The notes under the pieces: model-generated
Told to the model about the DNA's origin: nothing
The model's database searches: none
What the model saw: only the letters and a program-made list of their open reading frames with translations
In this document: one piece after another, positions 51,825 to 61,227 of the stretch
Numbering within the stretch: position 1 is the first letter of the stretch
How the letters are laid out: every line of letters starts with the position of its first letter
Position numbers and translations under genes: made by a program
From: Geminicoccaceae bacterium
GTDB lineage: Bacteria; Pseudomonadota; Alphaproteobacteria; Geminicoccales; Geminicoccaceae
Reading direction: 5' to 3'
Assembly (NCBI GenBank): GCA_020638495.1
Contig: JACKIN010000002.1
Span: 186,001-250,000 of the forward strand
Length of the DNA stretch: 64,000 nt

Positions 51825-52599
51825 CCGGGCCACCCGGCGCCTCCCGCCGATGGCGCAGGTGCTGCTGGCCGGCCTCCTGCTCGCCGGCTGCAGCGGCGGC
51901 AACTACACGTGGGGCTGGTATGTCGTCTCGCCGCTCAACCCCCAGGGCCAGGGCAACATCGCCTTCCTCTTGAGCGGCATGTGGCAAACGATCAGCGTCT
52001 CCTTGCTCGCCATCACCGTCTCGATCCCGCTCGGCCTCCTCGTCGCCCTGCCGGGCTTCGGCCGCAACCGGGTCGGTCAGGGCTTCAACCGCGCCTATGT
52101 CGAGTTCATCCGCTCGATCCCGATCCTGCCCCTGATGCTCTGGGTGTATTACGGCCTGCCGGTGCTCACCGGGATCAACTTCGACCCGTTCACCGCCGGC
52201 GTGATCACGCTGGTCATCTCCGACAGCGCCTTCGAGGCGGAGATCTTCAGGGGCGGGCTGCAGTCGATCGAGCGCGGCCAGCACGAGGCCGCGGATTCGC
52301 TCGGCCTCTCCGCTCTCGACAAGCTGCGCTTCGTCATCCTGCCCCAGGCGATCCGCCGCATCCTGCCGCCGCTCGGCAACCAGTTCATCTACGTCCTGAA
52401 GATGTCCTCGCTGCTCTCCGTGATCGGGGTCTTCGAGCTGACCAAGAAGGCCAACGAGCTGGTGGTGACCCTCTACCGGCCGCTCGAGGTCTACAGCTTC
52501 CTCATCCTCGAATACTTCCTCCTCGTGGTGGTCATCTCGCTCTTCGTGCGCCGGCTCGAGCGACGCATGGGTGCCGACCAGCGCCAGCGCGGACGCTGA
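51814..52599 (+). CDS. Polar amino acid ABC transporter permease with lipobox-like N-terminus
   Basis: 261 aa from TTG 51814 (overlapping the ATPase stop by 11 bp); an ATG at 51850 (MAQVLLAGLL) is an alternative. Residues 13-26 read MAQVLLAGLLLAGC, a bacterial lipoprotein signal with the LAGC lipobox, then SGGNYTWGW. The permease domain follows: MWQTISVSLLAITVSIP, EFIRSIPILPLMLWVYYG and EAADSLGLSALDKLRFVILPQAIR (coupling loop). A lipobox on a permease is odd; it may simply be the first membrane span. Completes the importer encoded with the binding protein at 50157. Confidence 0.88.
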   Translation: MPTDRATRRLPPMAQVLLAGLLLAGCSGGNYTWGWYVVSPLNPQGQGNIAFLLSGMWQTISVSLLAITVSIPLGLLVALPGFGRNRVGQGFNRAYVEFIRSIPILPLMLWVYYGLPVLTGINFDPFTAGVITLVISDSAFEAEIFRGGLQSIERGQHEAADSLGLSALDKLRFVILPQAIRRILPPLGNQFIYVLKMSSLLSVIGVFELTKKANELVVTLYRPLEVYSFLILEYFLLVVVISLFVRRLERRMGADQRQRGR

Positions 52600-52690
52600 T
52601 CATCCGGCTGCGCGCAACGATATCTTAAGCCTGTCCGGCTAGGCTCGCTTTCCTCGGCCGGCAGCGACGCCGTCCTAGAAGGATTTCGCC

Positions 52691-53314
52691 TTGTCCGGCT
52701 CCACGCAACCTCCTGCCACCGGGCCGTCGAGCCTCTCGCTGGCGCCCGAGCCCCGCTGGTTCGCGGCGCACGAGCTCAGAACGCCCCTGCAGGCGATCAA
52801 GGGCGGGGTCGAGCTCCTGCTCGAGGCGCGGGGCGCCGGGTTGCGGCCGGAGCTGCTCGATGCCGTGACCCTGATCGCCACCGCCGCCGGCGATCTCGAG
52901 CGCCAGCTCGACCTCATGGCCGAGCTCGCCGCCCTCGCCGGCGGCCTCCGCCCGGAGCCACGCGCGGTGGCCCTGCACGATCTTCTCGCCCGGCCGGACG
53001 TCGCACAGGCGATCGTGCCGCCCCCGGGGCTCGACCATTTGCCCCCGACCGTGCGGGTGCTGGTGGCACCAGAACCCTTTGGCCGCGCCCTGACGCTGCT
53101 GGCCGGCGCCCGGCAGGGCCCGCCAGGACCCCTGTCCTGCGCGCTCCATATCACCGGGTCCGCCGATATCCACCTCGAGCTCGACTTCATCGCCTGCGGC
53201 AGCGGCGTCGGCTCGGTGGCGCTGCGGCTCTCCCGGGAACTGCTCGGACTGTCGGCCGTTGCACTCGATCAGCCTGCGAAGCCCGGACTGGTGCTCGCGA
53301 TGCGTCGCTGCTGA
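52691..53314 (+). CDS. Small DHp-domain protein resembling a histidine kinase without a working ATPase
   Basis: 207 aa from TTG 52691, with AGAAGGA 8-14 bp upstream. The N-terminal half carries the H-box WFAAHELRTPLQAIKGGVELL with phosphoacceptor His27, followed by a second helix, as in a dimerising HisKA domain. The C-terminal half has a weak HATPase echo (GSGVGSVALRLSREL, like a G2 box), but the N box and the DxGxG G1 box are absent. It may therefore act as a phosphotransfer protein (ChpT-like) rather than a kinase. No sensor domain or span. Unlinked to any response regulator here. Confidence 0.7.
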   Translation: MSGSTQPPATGPSSLSLAPEPRWFAAHELRTPLQAIKGGVELLLEARGAGLRPELLDAVTLIATAAGDLERQLDLMAELAALAGGLRPEPRAVALHDLLARPDVAQAIVPPPGLDHLPPTVRVLVAPEPFGRALTLLAGARQGPPGPLSCALHITGSADIHLELDFIACGSGVGSVALRLSRELLGLSAVALDQPAKPGLVLAMRRC

Positions 53315-53965
53315 GGTCGCCTGGCGGCGCGACCAGCCTGCCTCGGTCGGTTGAGTGGCCCGGGCTGCGCCTCGAACGCAACGCGAACCGACCTACCGGC
53401 TGCCGCTAGGGTGCATCACCTAGCTTTCACTTGATTTTCCGGTCTTGCAGGGTAAAGGTCGAAGGGGCATATGAACCAAGCATTCGATCCCCGCGCACAT
53501 TCGGCACAGAAGCGGGAGACTGCAGGGGCGGTCGACCGTATCCGGACCCGGAAGTGGCTGCCGGGCGTCGGGACTGGACTGAAGCGATATCGGATCGGCT
53601 CGATGCGGCACGGCGATCGAGATCCACGATCGGCTTGGGCTCACATGGGTCGGACAAGCAAGCCCGTGCGCCGATCGGTTTGGCAAAAGCGGTACGTTCC
53701 GGCGTTGTCGAGGGCACAGCCGGCGTGAGTCGGCCGCTGGTGGCGGCGACCGGATCGGGTGGGCCAATCGGGAACGAATGTTCCATGACGCATGGGCGAG
53801 CCGGAAAGCAGGTTAGCCGGGCAGCGCCTCTGGCAGGTGAGGCTGCGGCGACCTGCGGATGGTCGGGGCGGCATTTGCCGATGCTCGGCCGCTGACACGG
53901 CAGCCGCGCGATCTGTGCGTGGACGATAGCCAAGAGACGATCGGCAAGCTCTGGAAAGGATACGG
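53315..53965. other. 651 bp with no convincing gene
   Basis: No family-like ORF on either strand. An 85-codon frame at 53471-53728 (+) has GAAGGGG 4 bp before its ATG, but its product (Arg-rich, MNQAFDPRAHSAQKRE) is unlike any family I know. A near-palindrome GCTAGG-N8-CCTAGC lies at 53405-53424. The stretch could hold a small RNA or a decayed gene; I see no tRNA, RNase P or 6S RNA features. Confidence 0.4.
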
Positions 53966-54685
53966 GTGAACAGCAACAATCGGAACTCGATGTTCCCGTT
54001 CCGTCGCGGCGGCGGGAAGAAGCGCGGCAAGCCAGGCGGCGGCGGCAATGCCGGCGGACGGCGCCAGGGAGGTCAGGGCGGCGGTCGGCGGATTCCCAAT
54101 TCCGCCCAGGAGCTGCTCGGTGTCCTGCAGCCCACGACCAAGTCGCTGGCCCAGGTGCTGGCCGGCAACACCCGTGCCTCGGGCCAGATCGTGCATGCAC
54201 GCAACGTCCTCGGCCAGGCCGAGCGGCTGGTCGACGAGCGGGCCATCGATCGCCTGCCACCGGCGCAGCGCGAGGAGTTCTTCGAGCAGGTCGCCCGACT
54301 CAAGCTGACGCTGGCCGACGCCGAGCGCGAAGCGGAGGTCGAAGCCGAGACCGAGGTCGCGGAGCCAGTGGCGCCGATGTCCATGGACCGGCTGCGGGCG
54401 CTCGCCCTCAGCATCGCGACAGGCGGCCCGGCCCCGGGCGAGCCGGCTCGGGACGAACCACCGTCCGACCCGACGACCGAGGCGACCCCGGCCGAGCCCG
54501 GCGCTGCCGAAGCCGCTGCTGCCGAACCCGTCGGGGCCAATGCCGACGACGACGCCGAGGCGACCCCGGCCGAGCCCGCCGACAAGCCGACGCGGCCCAA
54601 GCGCGCCAATACGCTGCGGCTCAAGACCCTGCGCCACGATCCCGCCGAAGCGGACGAGCTGCGCCGGCCAGAGCCGGCCCGCTGA
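53966..54685 (+). CDS. Hypothetical protein, Gly/Arg-rich N-terminus and acidic low-complexity tail
   Basis: 239 aa from GTG 53966, with AAAGGA 6-11 bp upstream. Residues 1-45 are Gly/Arg/Lys-rich (FPFRRGGGKKRGKPGGGG), suggestive of nucleic-acid binding. Residues ~46-115 form a helical core (IPNSAQELLGVLQPTTKSL, then VHARNVLGQAERLVDERAID). Residues ~115-205 are Ala/Pro/Glu-rich with repeated ATPAEP units, ending in a basic patch. I do not recognise the core. No membrane span. Likely a cytoplasmic RNA or DNA binding protein, by composition only. Followed by clpS 205 bp downstream. Confidence 0.65.
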   Translation: MNSNNRNSMFPFRRGGGKKRGKPGGGGNAGGRRQGGQGGGRRIPNSAQELLGVLQPTTKSLAQVLAGNTRASGQIVHARNVLGQAERLVDERAIDRLPPAQREEFFEQVARLKLTLADAEREAEVEAETEVAEPVAPMSMDRLRALALSIATGGPAPGEPARDEPPSDPTTEATPAEPGAAEAAAAEPVGANADDDAEATPAEPADKPTRPKRANTLRLKTLRHDPAEADELRRPEPAR

Positions 54686-54890
54686 TCGCCGGGCAGCACC
54701 GTTGATTCAGGGCGAAGGGCCGTCGCGGCCGCCGTGCAGGCGCCTTAACTGAATCTTGTCGGGTATGCGCCAATATGGGCGTCAGCACCGAGCCGACGCG
54801 GAAAGGCATTTGTGCGCACCGCCGATTGAACTATCTTTCCGACGGATGGCGTCGGCCACGGTCGGCCGGCAACGAAGCCGATGGGGGACG

Positions 54891-55214
54891 ATGAGCGACG
54901 GCAACAACGAGGAGCGGATCGGCAAGGGCGACGTCGCGACGAAGACGCGCACCCGCACCCAACGCCCGTCGCTCTACAAGGTCCTGCTGCTGAACGACGA
55001 CTACACGCCGATGGAGTTCGTCGTGCACGTGCTCGAGCGGTTCTTCAACAAGAACCGCGAGGAAGCGACGCGGATCATGTGGCACGTCCACCAGAAGGGT
55101 GTGGGGGTCTGCGGCGTCTTCACCTTCGAGGTGGCCGAGACCAAGGTCACCCAGGTCACCGAGTTCGCCCGGCAGAACCAGCATCCGTTGCAGTGCACGA
55201 TGGAGAAGGAATGA
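54891..55214 (+). CDS. clpS: ClpA adaptor protein
   Basis: 107 aa from ATG 54891, with GGGGGA upstream; the frame extends to 54756, but the family starts here. Core: PSLYKVLLLNDDYTPMEFVV with the N-degron-binding Asn-Asp pair, then ATRIMWHVHQKGVGVCGVFT and VTEFARQNQHPLQCTMEKE, complete for ClpS. It delivers N-end-rule substrates to ClpAP. Its unstructured N-terminal ~28 residues match the tail that inserts into ClpA. The clpA gene begins 173 bp downstream. Confidence 0.95.
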   Translation: MSDGNNEERIGKGDVATKTRTRTQRPSLYKVLLLNDDYTPMEFVVHVLERFFNKNREEATRIMWHVHQKGVGVCGVFTFEVAETKVTQVTEFARQNQHPLQCTMEKE

Positions 55215-55387
55215 CCGGTCCGGCAAGCGGGCGGTCGCAACCGGCCGCATCGCTGCGGCCCGGCTCGAGCCGCTCGCGCTTTCCGGCTGGCACTCGGCCC
55301 GCCGTCGCGCGTATCATCAAGGATGTTGGCCTGCCGACGGTCGGTGCGGCCGGCCGAAGTCGCCTCCGGGTCGGCTAGGAGAAGACG

Positions 55388-57748
55388 ATGCTCTCGCGCA
55401 CTCTCGAGAAGACCCTCCGCCGGGCGCTGGCGCTGGCCAATGCGCGACAGCACGAATACGCGACGCTCGAGCACCTCCTGATGGCGCTGACCGAGGATCA
55501 GGACGCGGTGGCGGTCATGAAGGCCTGCGCCGTCGAGATCGACAAGCTGCGCCTCGGCCTCACCGACTTCCTCGATCACGAGCTCTCCGGCCTCGTCGTC
55601 GACGGCGTCGTCGATGCCAAGGCGACCGCCGGCTTCCAGCGCGTCATCCAGCGCGCCGCCATCCACGTGCAGTCCTCGGGACGCAGCGAGGTGACGGGTG
55701 CGAACGTCCTGGTCGCCCTCTTCTCCGAACGCGAATCCCATGCCGTGTGGTTTCTGCAGGAGCAGAACATGTCGCGGCTGGATGCGGTGAATTATATCGC
55801 GCATGGTATCGCCAAGAAGCCAAGCCTCAGCGAGGAGCGTCGCGTGAAGGGTGCGGAGGAAGCGAGCCAGGGCGAGGAGAAGCGCGAGGCCGCCAGCGAG
55901 GCGCTGTCGACCTATTGCGTCAACCTCAACGACAAGGCGGCGGCCGGCAAGATCGACATCCTGGTCGGCCGGCAGCACGAGATCGAGCGGACCATCCAGA
56001 TCCTCTGTCGACGCTCCAAGAACAACCCGCTCTTCGTCGGCGATCCCGGCGTCGGCAAGACCGCGATCGCCGAGGGCCTGGCGCTGCGGATCATCCGCGG
56101 CGAGGTGCCGGACGTCCTCAAGAATGCCATCATCTTCGCCCTCGACATGGGTGCGCTCCTCGCCGGCACGCGCTATCGCGGCGATTTCGAGGAGCGTCTG
56201 AAGGCGGTGATCGGCGAGCTCGAGGCCAACGAGCGCGCGGTCCTGTTCATCGACGAGATCCATACCGTGATCGGCGCCGGTGCCACCAGCGGCGGCTCGC
56301 TCGATGCCTCGAACATCCTCAAGCCTGCCCTGGCCGGCGGTGCGCTGCGCTGCATCGGCTCGACGACCTACAAGGAATTCCGCAACTATTTCGAGAAGGA
56401 CCGAGCGCTGGTGCGCCGGTTCCAGAAGATCGACGTCCCCGAGCCTTCCGAGGACGAGGCGGTGAAGATCCTGCAGGGGCTCCGGCCGAGCTTCGAGGAG
56501 CATCACCGGATCAAGTACTCGAACGAGGCGCTGAAGGCCGCGGTCAAGCTCGCCAACCGCTACATCCACGACCGCAAGCTGCCCGACAAGGCGATCGACG
56601 TGATCGACGAGGTCGGCGCCGCCCAGATGCTCAAGCCCGAGAGCCAGCGGCGCAAGACCGTGGGGCCCAAGGACATCGAGGAGATCGTGGCCAAGATCGC
56701 GCGCGTGCCGATCAAGGCGGTGAATGCCCGGGACAAGGATGCGCTCAGGACGCTCGAGAGCGATCTCGAGGGCGTGGTTTTCGGCCAGGGCCGGGCCATC
56801 CAGGCGCTCGCCTCGGCGATCAAGCTCAGTCGTGCCGGCCTTCGCGACCCGCAAAAGCCGATCGGCTGCTACCTCTTCTCCGGCCCCACCGGCGTCGGCA
56901 AGACCGAGGTCGCGCGCCAGCTCGCCGCCATCATGGGGATCGAGATCGTCCGCTTCGACATGTCGGAATACATGGAGCGTCATGCCGTATCGCGGCTGAT
57001 CGGTGCGCCGCCCGGCTATGTCGGCTTCGACCAGGGCGGCCTTTTGACCGACGCCATCGACCAGCACCCGCATGCCGTCCTGCTGCTCGACGAGATCGAG
57101 AAGGCGCACCCCGACGTCTTCAACATCCTCCTGCAGGTCATGGATTACGGCAAGCTCACCGACAACAACGGCAAGACGGTGGATTTCCGCAATGTCATCC
57201 TGATCATGACGACCAATGCCGGCGCCTCCGACATGAGCCGGCCGGTGATGGGCTTCGGCGGCATCGCCCGCGAGGGCGAGGACACCGAGGCGATCAAGCG
57301 GCTGTTCACGCCCGAGTTCCGCAACCGGCTCGACGCCACCATCCCGTTCGCCGGCCTCACGCCCTCGATCATCCGCTCGGTCGTCGACAAGTTCGTCCAG
57401 CAGCTCGCCGCCCAGCTCGCCGACAAGCGGGTGGCGATCGAGCTCGACGAGCCGGCCAAGTCCTGGCTCGCCGAGCGCGGCTACGATCCGCTCTATGGTG
57501 CGCGGCCGCTCGCCCGGGTGATCGAGGAGCATTTGAAGAAGCCGCTCGCCGACGAGCTGCTGTTCGGCCGCCTCGCCAAGGGCGGCAAGGTGCTCGTCAC
57601 CATCGTCGACGACAAGCCGTCCTTCGAGGTCCTGGCCACGACGAAGGGCGCGCCGCTCGCCGTCCTGAACGACGAGGACGAATCGCCCGAGGCAAGTCCG
57701 TCGGGCCTGGACACGCCGGACGCCGAGCTGCCCGAGACCGTCGGGTGA
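55388..57748 (+). CDS. clpA: ATP-dependent Clp protease ATP-binding subunit
   Basis: 786 aa unfoldase. N-domain with two Clp repeats (residues ~1-145), AAA+ module 1 with Walker A GDPGVGKTAIAEGLA and Walker B VLFIDEIHTVIGAG, AAA+ module 2 with Walker A GPTGVGKTEVARQLA, then VLLLDEIEKAHPDVFN. The ClpP-docking loop after TTNAGASDMSRPVMGFGG lies in the expected place. It unfolds substrates and feeds ClpP. The acidic C-terminal tail (NDEDESPEASPSG) is longer than usual. The order clpS-clpA is the usual one. Confidence 0.96.
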   Translation: MLSRTLEKTLRRALALANARQHEYATLEHLLMALTEDQDAVAVMKACAVEIDKLRLGLTDFLDHELSGLVVDGVVDAKATAGFQRVIQRAAIHVQSSGRSEVTGANVLVALFSERESHAVWFLQEQNMSRLDAVNYIAHGIAKKPSLSEERRVKGAEEASQGEEKREAASEALSTYCVNLNDKAAAGKIDILVGRQHEIERTIQILCRRSKNNPLFVGDPGVGKTAIAEGLALRIIRGEVPDVLKNAIIFALDMGALLAGTRYRGDFEERLKAVIGELEANERAVLFIDEIHTVIGAGATSGGSLDASNILKPALAGGALRCIGSTTYKEFRNYFEKDRALVRRFQKIDVPEPSEDEAVKILQGLRPSFEEHHRIKYSNEALKAAVKLANRYIHDRKLPDKAIDVIDEVGAAQMLKPESQRRKTVGPKDIEEIVAKIARVPIKAVNARDKDALRTLESDLEGVVFGQGRAIQALASAIKLSRAGLRDPQKPIGCYLFSGPTGVGKTEVARQLAAIMGIEIVRFDMSEYMERHAVSRLIGAPPGYVGFDQGGLLTDAIDQHPHAVLLLDEIEKAHPDVFNILLQVMDYGKLTDNNGKTVDFRNVILIMTTNAGASDMSRPVMGFGGIAREGEDTEAIKRLFTPEFRNRLDATIPFAGLTPSIIRSVVDKFVQQLAAQLADKRVAIELDEPAKSWLAERGYDPLYGARPLARVIEEHLKKPLADELLFGRLAKGGKVLVTIVDDKPSFEVLATTKGAPLAVLNDEDESPEASPSGLDTPDAELPETVG

Positions 57749-57780
57749 GCCTGGCCGGCGCGGGCCGGCACGACCCCGGC

Positions 57781-58269
57781 ATGCGGATCGAGCCCGGCGA
57801 TTTGGCGGAGCCGGCGGTGCGGTCCCTGCTCGGGGCCCTCGACGCCTACCTCGCGACCCTCTACCCGCCGGCCAGCAATCATGGCCTGACGATGGACGCG
57901 CTGCGACAACCAGCGGTGCGCTTCGTCGTGGCCCGGCTGGGCGACGCGCCGGTCGGCTGCGGTGCGGTCGTGCTCGAAGCCGACGACGCCGAGATCAAAC
58001 GCATGTATGTGGCGCCGGCAGCCCGCGGCAGAGGCGTCGGCCGGCGGTTGCTCGACCACCTCGAATCCCTGGCGATGGCTTCGGGATGCCGGACCTCCAG
58101 GCTGGAAACCGGCATCGCCCAGCCCGAGGCGCTCGCCCTCTACAGGCGGGCCGGCTACATGGATATCGGCCCCTTCGCCGACTACCGGCCGGACCCGCAG
58201 AGCCGCTTCATGGGCAAGCCGCTCCACGGCATCGAGGCCGTCCTCGGCCGCGCCGGCTCGTTTCCCTGA
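57781..58269 (+). CDS. GNAT family N-acetyltransferase
   Basis: 162 aa from ATG 57781. Acetyl-CoA-binding motif A is MYVAPAARGRGVGRRLLDHLE, preceded by the VGCGAVVLEADDAEIKR strand and followed by LETGIAQPEALALYRRAGYMDI. It resembles the small acetyltransferases near MarR/GCN5 types that act on amines or amino acids; substrate unknown. 32 bp after clpA, so read-through expression is possible. Followed 9 bp later by the MerR regulator. Confidence 0.88.
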   Translation: MRIEPGDLAEPAVRSLLGALDAYLATLYPPASNHGLTMDALRQPAVRFVVARLGDAPVGCGAVVLEADDAEIKRMYVAPAARGRGVGRRLLDHLESLAMASGCRTSRLETGIAQPEALALYRRAGYMDIGPFADYRPDPQSRFMGKPLHGIEAVLGRAGSFP

Positions 58270-58278
58270 GCATGGCCC

Positions 58279-58710
58279 ATGAACATCGGTGAGGTCGCCA
58301 GCGCCTCCGGGGTCTCCGCCAAGATGATCCGCTACTACGAGAGCATCGGGCTTCTGCCACCGGCGGCCCGCAGCGAGAGCGGCTATCGCGTCTACGGCCC
58401 GAACGACGTCCACCGGCTCGCCTTCATCCGCCGGGCCCGCCGCCTGGGCTTCTCCGTGGCGCAGATCGGCCGGCTCGAGGCGCTCTGGCGGGACACCAAC
58501 CGGGCCAGCGCCGAGGTCAAGCGAATTGCCCTCGAGCACGTGGCGGAGCTCGAGGAGAAGATCGCCGAGCTCGAGGCGATGCGCCGCACGCTCCGCCATC
58601 TGGCCGATCATTGCCACGGCGACCAGCGCCCCGACTGCCCGATCATCGACGATCTCGCCGGCGCCGAGCCGGCGGATCGCCCCGCGAACCGCTCCCAGAC
58701 CCGCGCCTGA
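58279..58710 (+). CDS. cueR: MerR-family copper-responsive regulator (CueR-like)
   Basis: 143 aa. MerR winged helix at residues 1-70: MNIGEVASASGVSAKMIRYY and ESGYRVYGPNDVHRLAFIRR. The long dimerisation helix ends in the metal loop C112-HGDQRPD-C120-PI, with the same two-cysteine spacing and positions as CueR, which binds Cu(I)/Ag(I). It would activate a copper exporter gene by distorting a long-spacer promoter. No copper efflux gene is visible nearby. Converges on dabA, 18 bp away. Confidence 0.88.
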   Translation: MNIGEVASASGVSAKMIRYYESIGLLPPAARSESGYRVYGPNDVHRLAFIRRARRLGFSVAQIGRLEALWRDTNRASAEVKRIALEHVAELEEKIAELEAMRRTLRHLADHCHGDQRPDCPIIDDLAGAEPADRPANRSQTRA

Positions 58711-58728
58711 GCGCCCGGGCCGCGACGC

Positions 58729-61227
58729 TCAGGCCGCTTCCGCCATGGCCGCGCGCATCGGTGCCCACTCCAGCCCGCCCACATAGCGCTGGCCGATCAG
58801 GCCGTCGTCATCGAGGGCCAGGAGGTGCAGCCAGCCATGGTCGGCGAGTTGCCGCACCGTCCCGTGCCGGGCGATCACCTCGTTGATAGCCGTGATCGGC
58901 GCCTCGATCACCACCGTGAGGCGGAGCGGCTCGTGCACCAGCCGCTCGCCGTCATGCACCGCCTGCCAGGGCAGCCCGGCGCGCAGGTCGCCGCCATTGC
59001 CCTCGATCACGCCGAGCCTGCCGACGACATTGTGCAGCACCTTGTTGCCGGCGCCGAAGACGCGGTTGTCGACGGTCGAGCCGTAATATTGCAGGCTGAT
59101 CCAGCTCGCGACCACCATGGGCGCCGTCATCACCAGCTCGAGCGTGCGAAAGCCCTCGTCCCGGCGCCAGTCGTAGGAATGCAGGAAGGCCCGGCCGCCG
59201 AGGTCGATATCCCGCGTGCGGTGGCGGGGTGCCGCCACGAAGGCGGCACAGCCGGCGAGGCCCCACTCCGGCCGCACCTCGCTCCAGTCGCGGCTGCGGG
59301 CGCGCATCTGCGCATCGATCGGCCGATCCGTGCTCAACCGCAAGGCCGGGGCCCGCTCGCCGCGCGCCAGCTCGCCGGCCGCCGCGAGCCAGGCGACCAG
59401 CCGGGCGAGGTCCGCCGCGTGGCTCGCCGGGACATCGCGCGGGTCGAGGATGCGAAGCGCATCCGTGGTGGTGTCGTGCAGGCCGCCGACGAAGACCGTG
59501 TCGGCGGGGACCGCGATGCCCCGCAGGGCGAGGCCGGCACGGACCGAGGGGTCGTTGAGCAGCCTCGCCGCGACCCGCGCATTGGCCTCGCCCGCATGAC
59601 CGCCGCAGGCGCCGCAATCGAGACCGCTGCCATAAGGGTTGTTGGTGGTGGTCGAGCCGTGACCGGCGAGCAGCACGAGCCGCGCCAGGCCGTCACGCAA
59701 CCCCATGGCCTCGAGCACCGCGGCGGCCATCCTGACCCTGCCCTCGATGTCGATGCCCGTGGCCCGCCCGGCGAGCGAGCCGGGCTCGAGGCTCGGCTCG
59801 AGGCGTCCGGCGAGCACCGGATCGCCGCCGCCGGCCGCGACCGAGGCAGGCAAGGCCGGCCCGAGCCCGTCCCGGGCGAGCCTGCCGAGAAAAGTGAGCC
59901 CCATCGCCTCGACGAAGGCGAAGGACGAGACGGCCGCCTGGCGAAAAGCGCTCCAGGCGCCGGCGGCGCGGCGCCGCAACCGATGGCAGGCGAGCAGCCC
60001 CAGAGCTTCGGCCGGGCCGGCGTCGCGCACTGTCTCGCGAATGGTGACACCGGGCCGCAGCAGGACGGGGCACTGCGCCCGGCCGGCCATCTCGCCGAAC
60101 GGCACGTAGTCGATGGCGAGGCCGAAGAAGCCGGCGAAGCCGATCGTCTCGACCTCCGGTGCCGCCCGCTCGAGCGCCCGGCGGAACACCTCCGAGCGCA
60201 CGTCGATGCAGAAGACCGCCTGCACCGCCGGCCGCTCGGCCGGCGCGGCCTCGGGGCGGGCCCGGAAGCGGGCTGCCAGCTCCCGCTGCCACGCCCGCTC
60301 GTAGGCGAGCTGCAGGAGGCAATCGACAGCAAGCGCCGGATGGCTCGCCGGCGAGGTCGCGTAGGCGCCGAGCGCGGCATGCCAGGCCATCTCGACGGCC
60401 GGCGCGTCCGCGAGGCAATCGAGCAGCGCTGCCTCCCAGGCGAGCCGGATCGCCAGAAGCTCGAGCAGGCTCGCGTCCGGACGGCCGTGCAGCTCGCTCT
60501 CCCAGACCCGCTGCCGGGCGTGCCCGGACCAGCCACCGATCGTCATCAGGAGCCGATGGCCGTAAGCCTCGAGCGCCGCTGCCGGCATGCCGATCCGCCG
60601 CGTGGCCACCTCGAGGGCGTCGCTGGCATCGCCCGGCAGGCCCTCGACCGCCCGCCGGAAGCCGGCGAGCCCCATGGTTTCCGGCGTGCGGTCGACCAGC
60701 GCCTCGGCCCGCCATGCGGCGTAGGGACCGAGATCCCGCCAGGGCGAGCGCCAGGCCGCCTGCCCCGCATCGAAGAAGGCGGCGGCCCAGGCGGACAGCC
60801 GATCGGTGACGAAGCCCGCCCAGTCACGGCCCGTCGCGGCACCCGCGACATCGGCGACCGTCGGCAAGGGCCTCGGCGCCACGTCCGGGTCCGGTGCCAG
60901 GGCGGCGGCGCGCAGAGCTTCGCCATCCGCCGGCAGGTCGCCGCCGTCCTCGGCCTCGGCCAGGGCATCGGCGAGATCAAGGGCCGTGATCCGCCCGCCC
61001 CGGATCGCCTTCGCATAGAACGCCCGCGGCATCGTCAACCGCGCACCCGCGGACGCAGCCATCGCCCGCGCGGCCTCGGCGAAGCGGTGATCGGCAAGAC
61101 CGAGAAACGGATTCACCGCGACGAAGCCCTGCAGCGGCCAGAGCGGCGCTATCCGGCGGGTCGCCCGAAGGGCGGCGGCGAGGATCTCCGCCCTGCTCGG
61201 GTCCTCGATCGGAGGTTGGCTGATCAT
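58729..61227 (-). CDS. dabA: Inorganic carbon transport subunit DabA (DUF2309)
   Basis: 832 aa from ATG 61227. It resembles a beta-carbonic anhydrase: zinc ligands appear as Cys and Asp in VFCIDVRSEVFRRAL (near residue 339), and His and Cys in GHGSTTTNNPYG plus LDCGACGGHAGEANA (near residues 520-540). Other DUF2309 marks are RIAPLWPLQGFVAVNPFLGL and GLPWQAVHDGERLVHEPLR. With DabB it forms a CO2/bicarbonate accumulation complex energised by cation flux. Coupled to dabB by a 4 bp overlap (61224-61227). Confidence 0.93.
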   Translation of the reverse strand: MISQPPIEDPSRAEILAAALRATRRIAPLWPLQGFVAVNPFLGLADHRFAEAARAMAASAGARLTMPRAFYAKAIRGGRITALDLADALAEAEDGGDLPADGEALRAAALAPDPDVAPRPLPTVADVAGAATGRDWAGFVTDRLSAWAAAFFDAGQAAWRSPWRDLGPYAAWRAEALVDRTPETMGLAGFRRAVEGLPGDASDALEVATRRIGMPAAALEAYGHRLLMTIGGWSGHARQRVWESELHGRPDASLLELLAIRLAWEAALLDCLADAPAVEMAWHAALGAYATSPASHPALAVDCLLQLAYERAWQRELAARFRARPEAAPAERPAVQAVFCIDVRSEVFRRALERAAPEVETIGFAGFFGLAIDYVPFGEMAGRAQCPVLLRPGVTIRETVRDAGPAEALGLLACHRLRRRAAGAWSAFRQAAVSSFAFVEAMGLTFLGRLARDGLGPALPASVAAGGGDPVLAGRLEPSLEPGSLAGRATGIDIEGRVRMAAAVLEAMGLRDGLARLVLLAGHGSTTTNNPYGSGLDCGACGGHAGEANARVAARLLNDPSVRAGLALRGIAVPADTVFVGGLHDTTTDALRILDPRDVPASHAADLARLVAWLAAAGELARGERAPALRLSTDRPIDAQMRARSRDWSEVRPEWGLAGCAAFVAAPRHRTRDIDLGGRAFLHSYDWRRDEGFRTLELVMTAPMVVASWISLQYYGSTVDNRVFGAGNKVLHNVVGRLGVIEGNGGDLRAGLPWQAVHDGERLVHEPLRLTVVIEAPITAINEVIARHGTVRQLADHGWLHLLALDDDGLIGQRYVGGLEWAPMRAAMAEAA

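Noticed and set aside
53431..53895. 154-codon plus-strand ORF
   Set aside because: Low-complexity composition, no ribosome site and no family resemblance.
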